Shown piece by piece: positions 45,925 to 57,208 of a stretch of DNA of 64,000 bases. Position 1 is the first letter of the stretch. Every line of letters starts with the position of its first letter. Position numbers and translations under genes: made by a program. This DNA is from Vitellaria paradoxa (taxonomy: Eukaryota; Streptophyta; Magnoliopsida; Ericales; Sapotaceae): assembly GCA_019916065.1 (NCBI GenBank), contig CM034241.1:19169041-19233040 (forward strand), read 5' to 3'. The notes under the pieces were generated by a model, which was not told where the DNA came from, did no database searches, and saw only the letters and a program-made list of their open reading frames with translations.

Positions 45925-48900
45925 ACTCCGCCTATGTTTTTTTCATGGCTGGTCCCAAGCCCAGATAAAGGAGGAGGGTTGTGTTAGGTAGTCGACAGCC
46001 AGTGTAAAACTTTGTCGAATTTTTTTATGGATTTTATGACACCTAATGAGATTTCGTGGGGGCGTTCCCTACTTAGCGACGCGCTGTATGGTCCGAGTAC
46101 AGTGTTAAATAAGCAAGGACCGCTGCATCGGCTCCCGGGTGCGGTGTTAAATAAGCAAGGGTCCTCGCACTTTCCTGGACGAGTGGGGGGGCAAGGAAGC
46201 TAGTCCAAAATAGAAGGCTGAGATTAGGTACTTGGAATATTGGGAGCTTAACTGGGAAACTTATGGAAGTGGTGGATACAATGGAAAGGAGAAGAATTGC
46301 AATTGCTTGCTTGCAAGAGACGAAGTGGGTGGGACAGAAAGCTAAAGAGATTGAGAGGACTGGGTATAAGTTATGGTATACGGGACTTAATAGATCGAGA
46401 AATGGGGTCGGCGTAGTAGTAAGCAAGGACCTAAAGGAAGATATAGTTAATGTGAAACGCTGTGGAGATAGGATTATTGCAATTAAGTTAGTGTTAGGAG
46501 AAGAGATAGTAAACGTAATTAGTGCTTATGCTCCTTAGGTGGGCTTAGGAGATGTACATAAGGAGAAGTTTTGGGAAGACTTGGAAGGAATGCTATTAGA
46601 GATATCTCAAGGAGAGATGGTCTTCATAGGAGGAGATTTGAGTGGTCATATAGGATGCGACATAGATGGATACATAGGAGTACACAGGGGATATGGTTAC
46701 GGTGATAGAAATGAAGAAGGGAAGGATATTTTGGAGTTTGCAGTGGCTTATGATCTCATGGTGACGAACACCTTTTTTAGGAAGAGAGAGGAACATTTGG
46801 TGACTTATAAGAGTGGCTCCTCAAAGACACAGATTGACTTCTTCTTAACTAAGAAAGGAGATCGTGTAGCGTGTAAAGATTGTAAAGTTATACCGGGGGA
46901 AAGCTTGACTGCCCAACATAGGTTGTTGGTCATAGATGTGTAGCTTCAAAGGTGGGCTAGAAAAAAGAAGTCGTATAGATGCTCAAAGACTAAATGGTGG
47001 AACTTAAAAGGTGATAAGCAAGCAGCATTCAGGGAAAGAGTACTAGAGGAAAACATTTGGACGGTAAATGAGAGTGCAAATATTATGTGGGATAAGATAG
47101 CAAAGTGTATTAGGAGGGTAGGGAAAGAAGTCTTAGGAGAATCTAAAGGGAGTGCTCCAACACAGAAAGAGGCATGGTGGTGGAACGAGACCGTCCAAGA
47201 CAAGATAAGAGTTAAAAGAGAGTGTTTTAAATCTTGGCAAAACGACCGAAATGAAGCGAACTTGGAGAGGTATAAAGAAGCTAGAAGAGAAACCAAAAAG
47301 GCAGTTAGTGAGGTTAAGGCAAAGACATTTGAGGATTTATATAGGCGACTTGACACTAAGGAGGGCGAAAGAGAGATATTCAAGCTTGCTAAATCTAGAG
47401 ATAGACGGACCAAGGATTTAAACCAAGTTAAATGCATTAAGGATGAGGATGAAAAGGTATTAGTAAAGGAAGAGGAGATAAAGGAGCGTTGGAAGAGCTA
47501 CTTCTACAAGTTATTTAATGAAAGCAGTAGTAGTGACATACATTTGGGGCAGTTTACCACTGTTAGGGAAGAATTAAATTTTAAGTTCTATAGGAGAATC
47601 AATAGGGAAGAAGTAAAAGAAGTATTAAAAAGGATGAAGAATGGGAACGCGGTTGGGCCAGATGGTATCCCTATTGAGGTTTGGAGGTGCTTAGGAGAGG
47701 ATGGCATAAGTTGGTTGACAAAACTTTTTAATGTAGTGCTAAAGAGCAAAGAAGATGCCTGATGCATAGAGGAAAAGTATCCTTATACCCATATACAAGA
47801 ACAAAGGAGATATTCAGAACTGTGCGAACTATCGCGGGATTAAATTGATGAGCCATACGATGAAATTATGGGAGAGAGTTATTGAGAGAAGACTAAGAAG
47901 GACAACAAACGTTTCAGAGAACCAACTTGGTTTCATGCCTGGAAGATCAACCATGGAGGCTATCTTTCTCTTGAGGAGGTTAATGGAACAATATAGAGAA
48001 GGTAAAAAAAGATTTACATATGGTGTTCATCGATTTAGAGAAGGCATATGATCGGGTTCCTAGGGAGATTCTATGGAGAGTATTGGAAAAGAAAGGAGCG
48101 TGTGTCGCATATATTGAGGCGATAAAGGACATGTATGATAGAGCCATGACATCTATACGGACGACTGGTGGAGAGACTAATGAGTTCCCTATCACAATTG
48201 GTTTACATCAAGGCTCAGCGTTAAGTCCGTACTTGTTTGCTTTAGTTATGGATGAGATTACAAGACATATTCAGGATGAGGTGTCGTGATGTATGCTATT
48301 TGCAGATGATATTGTTTTAGTAGACGAGACGAGAGAAGGAGTGAATACTAAGCTAGAATTGTGGCGGGATACGTTAGAGACAAAAGGGTTTAGGCTAAGC
48401 TGATGTAAGGCGGAATATATGGAATGTAAGTTTAGTCAAAGTAGGATAACGAGTAGTATAGAAGTAAGTTTAGGCACTCAAAAGATCGTAGAGAAAGATA
48501 AATTTAGGTACCTTGGATCTATGGTGCAACAAGATGGAGAGATTGATACTGATGTAAGTCACAGGATTCAAGCTGGATGGACCAAATGGAGGAGTGCTTC
48601 GGGGGTTTTGTGCGACCAAAAAATCTCCCTCAAGGTGAAAGGAAAGTATTATAAGGTAGCGGTTAGACCAGCGCTGCTATATGGATCAGAGTGTTGGACA
48701 GTAAAGCATAACCATGGCCAGAAGATGGCAGTTGCGGAGATGAGGATGCTAAGGTAGATGTGCAGGATTACAAGGAAAGATAAGAATTAGGAACGAGGAG
48801 ATTAGGGGCAAAGTAGGAATAGCACCGATTGAAGATAAAATGAGAGAAAACCAATTAAGATGGTTTGGCCATGTTGGAAGCCGTCCAGCAGAGGCACCTG

Positions 48901-49098
48901 TTAGAAGGTGTGAAAGTATGGAGATTGTCAAGAGTAGGAGAGGTAGAGGAAGACCCAAGAGAAGCTGGAAAGAAACCATTAAACATGACCTAACCTACCT
49001 AGATTTATCGGAGGACATGCCCTTAAACAGATCAAATCGGCGTCGACAAATCCATATAGCCGACCCCACCTAGTGGGAAAAGGCTTGGTTTAGTTTGG
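45925..49098 (+). mobile_element. RTE-clade LINE, near full length, with 20-bp TSD
   Basis: The 3,174-bp element is flanked by the duplication tataatcatggaagtcttta (45905-45924 and 49099-49118). It has a 5' untranslated part of about 300 bases, one long broken ORF and a 3' end of TTTGG-type short words instead of a poly(A) run, as in plant RTE elements. It is the longest of the five RTE-related copies in the window and lies inside the L1 RT domain. Confidence 0.9.
46200..49075 (+). pseudogene. RTE ORF (APE endonuclease and reverse transcriptase), broken
   Basis: Endonuclease motifs: LRLGTWNIGSLTGKL (46223-46262), IACLQETKWVGQKAKE (about 46300), NVISAYAP, VFIGGDLSGHIG, IDFFLTKKGDR and LTAQHRLLVIDV. 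RT motifs: NGNAVGPDGIPIEVW (about 47640), [54 protein letters not shown] and [12 protein letters not shown] (about 48300). The C-terminal part has MAVAEMRMLR, RWFGHVGSRPAEAPVRR and RGRGRPKRSWKETIKHD. Stops follow AYAP and VIDV and precede CMLFADD; a one-base gain in an A-run near 48008 shifts the frame. Such enzymes copy element RNA at a nicked target in the nucleus; this copy cannot. Confidence 0.85.
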
Positions 49099-51095
49099 TA
49101 TAATCATGGAAGTCTTTAGCAGAATGCTAAAAAATGTGGAGGAGGCTGGTTTGTTAGAAGGCTTTTCAGTTAGGAATCAAGGCAGGGACTCAATAAGCAT
49201 TTCTCATCTCCCGTTCGCTGATGATTCCATGGTATTTTGTGGGGCTGATAAATTGCAGTTGGGACATCTGAGATGCACTCTACTGGGCTTCGAGGCAGTC
49301 ACTGGATTGCGAATTAATTTGAGAAAATCTGAGGTGATTTCGATTGGTGATCCATCTTCTCTTCGGGAATTGGCAGACATTCTGGGTTGCAAATCAGGCT
49401 CATTCCCAACTACTTACTTAGGCTTGCCATTGGGAACTCATCTCAAATCTAAAAGGGTCTGGGAACCAGTACTGGAAAGAAGCAGGAACAGACTTGCTGT
49501 TTGGAAGGCTAAATATCTCTCAACTGGGGCGAAAACTACACTGATTAAGAGTGTACTTTCCAGCCTCCCAACCTACTTTCTTTCCCTGTTTAAAGCTCCT
49601 GCTTCTATTATTAAAGAGCTTGAGAGATTGCAAAGAAATTTTCTTTGGGGCAAAGGTAATGGAGTTTTCAAACACAGCTTGGTTAATTGGAAATTAGTCT
49701 GTTCCCCAATTGGGTCAGGAGGCATAGGTATCAGACAATTACAGCTGCAAAATGAAGCTTTATTGGGTAAGTGGCTATGGAGATTTCATAAGGATAATGG
49801 CAGACTTTGGAAGAAAGTTATTTCCATTAAGTATGGTGAGGAGTTGGGTGGCTAGATTACACCCCCTTGTTCAAACTCTGTTGGCGCAAGTATCTGGAGA
49901 GAAATTAGGAAGAACTGGAGGAATTTTGGTAGCTATATTTTGTGGAAGCTGGGCGGAGGGGACAGGATTCTATTTTGGAGACACAATTGGATGAATGTTG
50001 GCTATCTAGCTGACCTTTTCCCAGAGATCTATGGCTTAGTTGTTAACAAGGATGCTTTTATAAGAGATTATTGCATTGGAATGGGTAATAGTCACACCTG
50101 GGTAGTCACTCTTCGCAGGGACATGAATGATTGGGAAATGGATGCTTACTTGTCTCTTTTTGAGCTCCTAAATGATGTCTATTTGGAGGATTTTGAGGAC
50201 TCCATGGCTTGGAATGGATCAAAGGAGAAGCTCTTTACTGTCAAATCCTATTATTCATCATTGCAAGGACACATAAGCGATGCATTTCCTTGGACGAAGC
50301 TTTGGAAGACTACTGCCCCTCGTCGGGTGCTTTTCTTCTCTTGGTGTGCAGCTAGGGGGAATATTCTAACCATGGACAACCTCAAACTTAGAGGTTATTC
50401 CATAGTTAACCGCTGCACATTATGCTTCAATCAGGAGGAGTCTATTTCACATATGTTACTGCACTGACCATGGACAGCTGAGAAGTGGAGTTTGATTTCT
50501 TCTTGCTTTAATGTGCAGACGTGCTTCCCAAGGAGTTTGAGTGATTTTTTACTAGCATGGTGGGGGGAGTCTCTTGGGGGGAATAAAAAATTCATTTGGA
50601 ATGTGATTCCATTTTGTGTGTTCTGGCTGACTTGGAAGGAGAGGAATAGAAGGATTTTTGAAAATGAGAGCAGGCCATCTTACAGGATTAAAAGCTACTT
50701 TCTTGCATGTCTATACGATTGGGTGAAGGATGGAAGGGAGATAGACCTATCTTCTTTCTTGAATTTCCTTGATCAGATGAGATGAGTGGTTTGCTTGGTT
50801 TCCTGTCTATTTGGATGTTTTGTTCCTATTGGTGTCATGTATTAGCATCCAATTAATACTTGTATAGAGCTATTTTCTTTTAATAAAAATTTACTTATTT
50901 TTTTCAAAAAAAAAAAAATAATAGAAGGTGTCGAAGAAAAGATGGCCTTTTGACAAATAAAATAGAGAATGGAGGAGGAAAATACAAAACAAAAAGAAAA
51001 CTATACTAGGAAAAGTTCATGAACCAAGCAATTTGGGTAAAAGAATAGAAGTACTTACATCGATATTTGGAGTGCCTCTATTTCTCATTAGTGCA

Positions 51096-51129
<34 letters not shown>

Positions 51130-51242
51130 GAAAAGAGTTTCCATGCATCTGCAACCATATGAAAAAATATAAATATTTCTTTAGAAAGTCATGAATTCCT
51201 AATTATATTATCTGAGAGTTACATCACCGAGATATTACTTAC

Positions 51243-51377
51243 AACAGATATTGCAGAGTCCCATGTGAAGAAACTTGTGAAAGAAGGTGGTTCACTCCCT
51301 TCTGTAATGATATATATTAGAGCTTCAAGAGATATATTTTTCAAAAGAAATTCATGCTCAATAAATTTTTGAAAATA
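51243..51377 (-). pseudogene. Probable villin (actin-binding) exon
   Basis: The minus strand reads EHEFLLKNISLEALIYIITE, then GSEPPSFTSFFTWDSAISV, followed by a good donor GTAAGTAA at 51242. The pattern EGxEPxFFTxFFxWDSxKS just before an intron occurs near the end of the gelsolin-like core of plant villins, which bundle and cap actin filaments. Only this exon is visible, with no partner exons nearby, and a T-run at about 51098-51128 lies just downstream. The assignment is by recalled motif and moderately sure. Confidence 0.45.
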
Positions 51378-51606
51378 ATAAGAGATTGCGAATGTCACCA
51401 AGAAACTTGCAAGTATCAAAAATATTAAGAGAATACCACTACAAATGAATTATGGGAAATTGGGATTTTCAGTTGTTTATAATATTTCTCTGCACATGCA
51501 GGACACCACAACAAAAGGAATGGATCATGGCATGTGCATAAAACTCCTAAATATTAAAATTAATTTTACGCAACTATCCAAAACTCACTCACTACTACAA
51601 CAACCA

Positions 51607-51929
51607 TTAGAAGATACATTGTTAAACTAGCAAATGATATTAACTCACTGCTACGGAAATAAACAAACCCATCATTAGGATACATTATCTCTCCAGATTT
51701 GCTTTAGCTTTTCCTTAACAATGAGATTGAGACAAACTCGTATATTGCCATGTGCTACTAAAGCTTATTAAACTTAAATTTTTAGTTGAATCATTTCAAA
51801 AATAATTTTAGAAATTAAACAAATTACAACTTTTAACTCCACTGGGGAAGTCAAACACTTTAATTCAACAACATATCAATAATTTTTGTCTAATATTCAT
51901 GACCTAAAGGAGGAACATAAAAACTGAGA
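51607..51929. repeat. Block duplicated at 42850-43180
   Basis: It matches the 42.85-kb block from ttagaagatacattgtt to aaaactgaga. Here it continues into gtagaagcaacaaaaaacca and a short A-run instead of an L1 tail. Confidence 0.8.
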
Positions 51930-53200
51930 AGTAGAAGCAACAAAAAACCAAAAAAAAAAAAAAAAAAAACGCTTCCAGTAGTTAAAGGGGAAGAACGAGT
52001 GATTCAAGCATGCAACATTGTTAATTTACGTTAATTTATAATAAACAATAAAGCAATGCCCAATTTAAATCATAACTCAAAAAGTTAAAACACATAACCT
52101 ATTATATGATAACCGCTCCCAATTGAATATATTGTCTTCAATGAGTGCATAAGAGCAATATTAAAGTGAACATGTTCGAACACAAACATTACACCTTACA
52201 AATATTAATATTCCATGATAAACCAAAAAGTGAAAACAATTTAAGCGGTAAACAAGGAACAAGCATAAAATAAAAAGCACCTTTTTATATCATTCTTGAA
52301 AAGCAATTCTCTTGCAATTAAATTGACTGTCTCCACATGTCCAAACATAGACATTACACCTTCAAATATTAATATTCCACGATAAACTAGAATGTGAATA
52401 CAAGCTAAGTGCTAAACAAAACTCCAAACTTTCATTGCTTGAACGAGAGAAGACCCCACAAGCTAAACATGAAACCAAAATGTTTAAATACGTAGCTCTA
52501 GAAAACACTAGAATCAAGATCAAATATGATCAAGCAATTCAAACGATGTTGATAAACCATCAAAATGAGTTTGCATCAGATGGCAAATCAACATCATGCA
52601 GTAGCATGCATGCCGAAGACACAAGAACTAGCAACAGCCCATATGCACATCATACATGAGTAAAATGCCCATACAGTAACAAGCAGCACCAGACCACAGG
52701 TTCTACATATGACACTATTCTTCACAGCAAGCAATAGAAGGACCATCTCAATAATAAATTAGCAACCTATTACACCCTCAAACAACACAGCACCAAACTA
52801 GAATGTATCCAAGATGCAGCCAAGAAGAGACTGGAGCAGAAGAGACGATATAGTATGTGCAGCAAACAAATTTCCAAAGAGCAGCAAATGCTTCAACAGT
52901 TCAAAATAGCAGCGGACGCTAGAACAGCAACAATCCAACATGCAGTAGGTAGCAGAAACTCAAGAAACACCAGCATTCCAGCAACAATAAGCGCCCAGCA
53001 AAATGATGGCCAACAGTAACTCAACAAAGCAACCAAAAGCAAGCAGCAACACAGCAAAAGGAAAACACCATACAGCTTCACCTTGAAACAAATATTCAGA
53101 AACAGCAAGGAAACCAGAGAGCAGACCAAATCAAAACTCATCCAAACAAGGATTTTTTTTTTTTTTTTCACTAGTTGTTAATCAAGTTATATGACATCTG
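51930..53200. other. Non-coding stretch ending in an A+C-skewed block
   Basis: About 52290-52400 resembles 12170-12300. From about 52650 to 53150 the plus strand is A+C-rich with cagcaa words, as in the L1 3' blocks elsewhere, and ends at a T-run (53153-53168). The frames 52435-52659 and 52893-53171 have no domain. No gene is supported. Confidence 0.4.
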
Positions 53201-53485
53201 TTGCCCAATTGAAAATAATTATCAAAATGCCGTTAATGGAAACACTTTCTAAAATTGAGTTTTTTAAATTATGAAAAATGCTATTTAAAACAGCGTTTTC
53301 TTCTTACCACTTAACCCCACATGAAAATGCTATTTGATTCAAATTCAATTTTGCACTGAAAACTCTATTTCATATAGAGTTTTTTGGCCATGAAAACGCT
53401 ATTTGATTTGGCGTTTTCCTTCAAATTGAATTTTGCACTAAGAACTCTATTTCATGTAAAGTTTTCTTCCTAACACTCCCCCCAA
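53200..53485 (-). repeat. Copia LTR end and polypurine tract remnant
   Basis: The stretch ends cctaaca followed by ctccccccaagctac. This is the complement of a copia polypurine tract next to an LTR starting TGTTAGG, the same design as at 18841 and 53885. Upstream, two related units (gaaaatgctatttgattc... and gaaaacgctatttgatttgg..., each with ttcaatttt/ttgaatttt gcact and actctatttcat) form an internal direct repeat. No partner LTR or coding sequence remains. Confidence 0.4.
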
Positions 53486-53674
53486 GCTACTTGTTCCTCC
53501 TCTATTCCCCATTAACCTGTAGAAGTTGCTTAAAACACCAACATTTTATTGAATAACACATTTCACTGAATAAACACATAGACAAACTAAAATAATTACT
53601 TTTAAATAATATCACAAACATGAAATAAGATTTTTCATACACAATAAGAAAATACATAAACCAATATTTAAAAT

Positions 53675-53885
53675 AGTTGAATAATATCAGAGTAAATTAG
53701 GAGTACGAGAGATAAAATTTCCCATCTCCTTCATGTATATTTATATTGAAGAGTTACAACCAAAATAGGAAAATAAGTTTCCTAATCAAATTAGGAATAC
53801 ATACTCCTAATCAAATTAGGATACACATACGTTAGGAAATATAATTAAATTCTAACTATCATAGAATATTCCTATAATTCTAACA
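53675..53885 (-). repeat. 3' LTR (211 bp) of the 53.7-59.0 kb copia
   Basis: On the plus strand it runs from agttgaataatatcag to attctaaca, with the polypurine tract next to it (plus ctccccctcaaactgg, 53886-53901). It ends in CT on its own coding strand. The aaaat duplication includes the extra bases in the LTR, so this is its true end. Confidence 0.85.
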
Positions 53886-53892
53886 CTCCCCC

Positions 53893-56800
53893 TCAAACTG
53901 GAGCATAGAGATTAAACATGCCCAGTTTGGTGGACAACTTTTGAACCAAAGGTCGAGCTAATGGTTTTGTGAAAATATCCCCCAACTGAGAATCATAGCG
54001 TACAAAGGGAGTGACAATATCACGCTTAAGTAAGAGATCTCGAATGAAGTGACAATCAACTTCAATGTGCTTGGTTCGTTCATGAAATACAGGATTGTTA
54101 ACAATGAATATTGCAGCTTGATTGTCGCAGAACATAGACATCGGGGCCGAAATTGAAAGACCAAAATCCTGAAGAAGAGAACGAACCAAAAGCATCTCAG
54201 AAGCAGTATGAGCCATGGCACGATACTCTGCCTCTGCACTAGACCGAGCTACAACGTTCTGTTTCTTACTTCGCCAAGTAACAAGATTGCCACCAACAAA
54301 TGTACAATATCCAGAAGTAGATCTCCGATCTGAACGATTGCTAGCCCAGTCTGCATCACTATATCCAGTCACGTCTATTGCTATGGAAGGTCGATAGAGC
54401 AAACCTTGACCTGGTGAATTCTTCAAATATCTCAAGATTTGACACAGAATCAAAGTGAGGCTGTCGAGGAGCATGCATAAACTGACTAACTACTCCAACA
54501 GCATATGTAATATCAAGCCGTGTTACAGTGAGATAAATTAGCTTGCCCACAAGTCGACGATATCTACCAACATTAGAGAATGGTTCACCACTCTCAGAGT
54601 CTAAATGAACAGAAGTGTCCATAGGAGTATCAGTAGGACGAGAACCCAAAAGACCAGTCTCAGAGAGTAAATCCAATACATATTTTCTTTGAGATAATGA
54701 GATACCTTGTGAAGAACGAGCAATCTCAATTCCTAGAAAATAGCGTAATGCACCAAGATCCTTTGTCTTAAACAGCTTCCCCAAATAATCTTTTAGAGCA
54801 GAAATACCCTCTGTCATCACCTGAGATAATAATATCATCCACATATACAACCAAAATAATAATACCAGAAGATTTCTGATATACAAACACTAAGTGATCA
54901 GATGTGGATCGCCTGAAACCATAGCTAAGAAGAGTAGAGCTAAATCGATCAAACCATGCCTGTGGAGATTGCTTGAGTCCATATAGGGCCTTGTGTAAGC
55001 GACAAACCAAATGTTCACTTCCTGTTGTGATATACCCAGGAGGTTAATCCATATAGACTTCTTCTTGAAGTTCACCATGCAAAAAGGCATTTTTAACATC
55101 CAATTGGAATAAAGGCCACGACTTACTCATTGCAACAGCCAGTAAAATGCGAATTGAATTAAGACGAGCCACTGGTGACAAGGTTTCTAGGTAATCAACA
55201 TCATAAGTCTGAGTGTATCCTTTGGCAACCAATCTAGCTTTAAGTCTTTCAACAGATCCATCTGGTAAATATTTCACTATGTACACCCATCGACATCCTA
55301 CTGTCTTCTTCCCAGGTGGAAGAGTGGTAAGCTCCCATGTATGATTATATTGTAATGCCTGCATCTCCTCATCCATTGCTCTCTTCCAGTCAGGTGATAA
55401 TAATGCCTGCTTATAAGATGTAGGAGGAGAAACAGAAGACAAGGCACAAACAAAGGAATGGAGACAAGGTGATATACGATGATATGAAACAAATTTAGCA
55501 ATAGGATGTTGAGTACATATACGTTTACCTTTCCTGAGAGCAATGGGAAGATCATCAATTTCAAGAGACTCGGTCTCAATAGGTATCTCAAGAGACTCCA
55601 AGTCCACAAGACTTGGAGTAGGTTCAGGATCCACAGGAACAGAAGTAATTGGTCTAGGACAAGTACAGCGCTGATATACCTGTAAGGGTGAAGGCATGCT
55701 AGAATCGATAGATGGTGACTTATTTGAAGAAATGGGTGGCAAGTCAGTAAAAGGAACCTGTGTAGTGTGAGATAACTCCCCCTCTCGAGAGGGAAGAGGA
55801 GACTCCCCCTCACGAGAAAAGTAAGAGGTAGACTCAAAGAAGGTAACATCAGCACTAATAAAATATTTACGAGAAGGAGGATGATAACACCAATAACCAT
55901 TCTGAGTACGAGAATAACCAAGAAAGACACAACGACGAGCACGAGGAGAAAGTTTGTCTAAACCAGGATCCAAATTATGAACAAAAGCAATGCAACCAAA
56001 GGTACGAAGTGGAAGAGAAAAAGGATTAACAGATGGATACAAAAGAGAAAAAGGAGACTGATTACCAAGACGCGGTGAAGGAACCCGATTAATAAGATAG
56101 CATGCAATCAAGACGGCATCCCCCCAGTATTGTTTTGGAATATTCATGTAAAAACGAAGAGTACGAGCAACATCCAATAAATGTCGATGTTTGCGTTCAG
56201 CAACACCATTCTGTTGGGAGGTATGGACACAAGAAGTTTGATGAAGAATGCCTCTTTCAATACAAAATTGAGTTATGGTAGATTGGGTATATTCAAGAGC
56301 ATTATCAGAACGGAGGATTTTGATCTTTTCATCAAATTGGGTTAGAATCTCATTATAGAATTTTAAAAGAATGGCAGGCAGTTCAGAACAATTCTTCATT
56401 AAAAATAACCAAGTCATACGAGAATAGTCATCAACAAAAATAACAAAATACCAAAATCCATTAATAGAAGCAATTCTTGAAGGACCCCAAATGTCCGTTT
56501 GGACTATATCAAAAGGTTTAGACGCATGACTATTTTTATGACTCAAAAACGAACTACGGTGATGCTTGCCAAGTTGACAAGCCTCACATTCAAGACTTGA
56601 AATAGACCCAAAACTAGGAACAAGAAGTTTAAGACGAGCTAAGGATGGATGACCCAAACGACAATGCCACTGGAGTGGAGACACGAATGCACCAAAGGCT
56701 AAATGAGAAGACAGAAAACTGACAGGATCAAGATAGTAAAGACCAGCCCGTTCACACCCCGAACCAATCGTCTTCTGTGTCCTAAGACCCTGAAAAACAC

Positions 56801-57180
56801 AAGAAGAAGGAGAAAATGTTATAGAACAATTCAAGAACATAGTTAATTGACAAACAGATAACAAATTAAATGGAAAATTAGGTACAAAAAGACTAGAGGG
56901 TAGGGGTAAGGAAGAAGAAGGGTTAAGATATCCTTTACCAGCTACAGGCCGGGAGGATTCGTCAGCTAAGGTAATATTGTGAGTAGTGGGAGTTAAATTA
57001 GAAAATAGCGAAGAGTTACCAGAGATATGTGCACAGGCACCAGAGTCAATAACCTATTGAGAGAAAGATTGAGAAGTAAAGCAAGCAATACTACCTGACT
57101 ATGCTAAAGTAGCAGTAGAAGAGCGAGAGATGTGAAGAGCTTGCACAATTGCCTCCAACTCAGCAGGAGTTAAAGGATTT
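53893..57180 (-). pseudogene. Copia pol of the 53.7-59.0 kb element, broken
   Basis: Protease [12 protein letters not shown] follows a stop where Trp is expected (about 57056). A 606-residue open part (56864-55044) holds the [15 protein letters not shown]...[11 protein letters not shown] zinc motif, the integrase core ([30 protein letters not shown]) and the start of RT ([20 protein letters not shown]). A stop (CAA to TAA) then precedes PPGY. RT continues with YGLKQSPQAWFDRF and VYVDDIIISGDD. A frameshift follows, then LRYFLGIEIARS; a second frameshift near 54440 leads into the RNase H (DADWASN, AEAEYRAMAH, CDNQAAIFIVNN), ending at LGMFNLYAPV. It cannot make a polyprotein. Confidence 0.85.
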
Positions 57181-57208
57181 TACGAAGCAGTATTAGATGG
57201 AGCTGGAT

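Larger units (their letters stand above)
45716..50785 (+). pseudogene. L1 ORF2 C-terminal half, interrupted by RTE
   Basis: The first part (45716-45924) gives [10 protein letters not shown], then [19 protein letters not shown]. After the RTE the frame resumes (49106) with MEVFSRMLKNVEEAGLLEG, LPFADDSMVFCGADK (catalytic Asp pair, about 49220), TYLGLPLGTHLKSKRVWEPV and GGIGIRQLQLQNEALLGKW. A frameshift near 49850 leads into GGGDRILFWRHNWM, then PRRVLFFSWCAARGNILTM and NRCTLCFNQEESISHMLLH (zinc-binding domain). A stop follows where Cys is expected (TGC to TGA), then VFWLTWKERNRRIFENES and the natural stop at 50785. Apart from the insertion it has few breaks. Confidence 0.85.
45716..50919 (+). 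mobile_element. L1-type LINE, 5'-truncated, split by a full RTE
   Basis: A 16-bp duplication, aatagaaggtgtcgaa, flanks the element (45700-45715 and 50920-50935), and a poly(A) run closes it at about 50907-50918. Without its guest it is about 2.0 kb. It starts within RT at [13 protein letters not shown], so it is 5'-truncated, as is usual for LINEs. The RTE at 45925-49098 lies between the RT motif [10 protein letters not shown] and the catalytic FADD. Its 3' untranslated part contains the tail words shared with the copy at 43.6 kb. Confidence 0.9.

Noticed and set aside
55298..55942. 214-residue Leu-rich minus-strand frame
   Set aside because: It overlaps the copia integrase-RT frame in another phase and has only hydrophobic composition.
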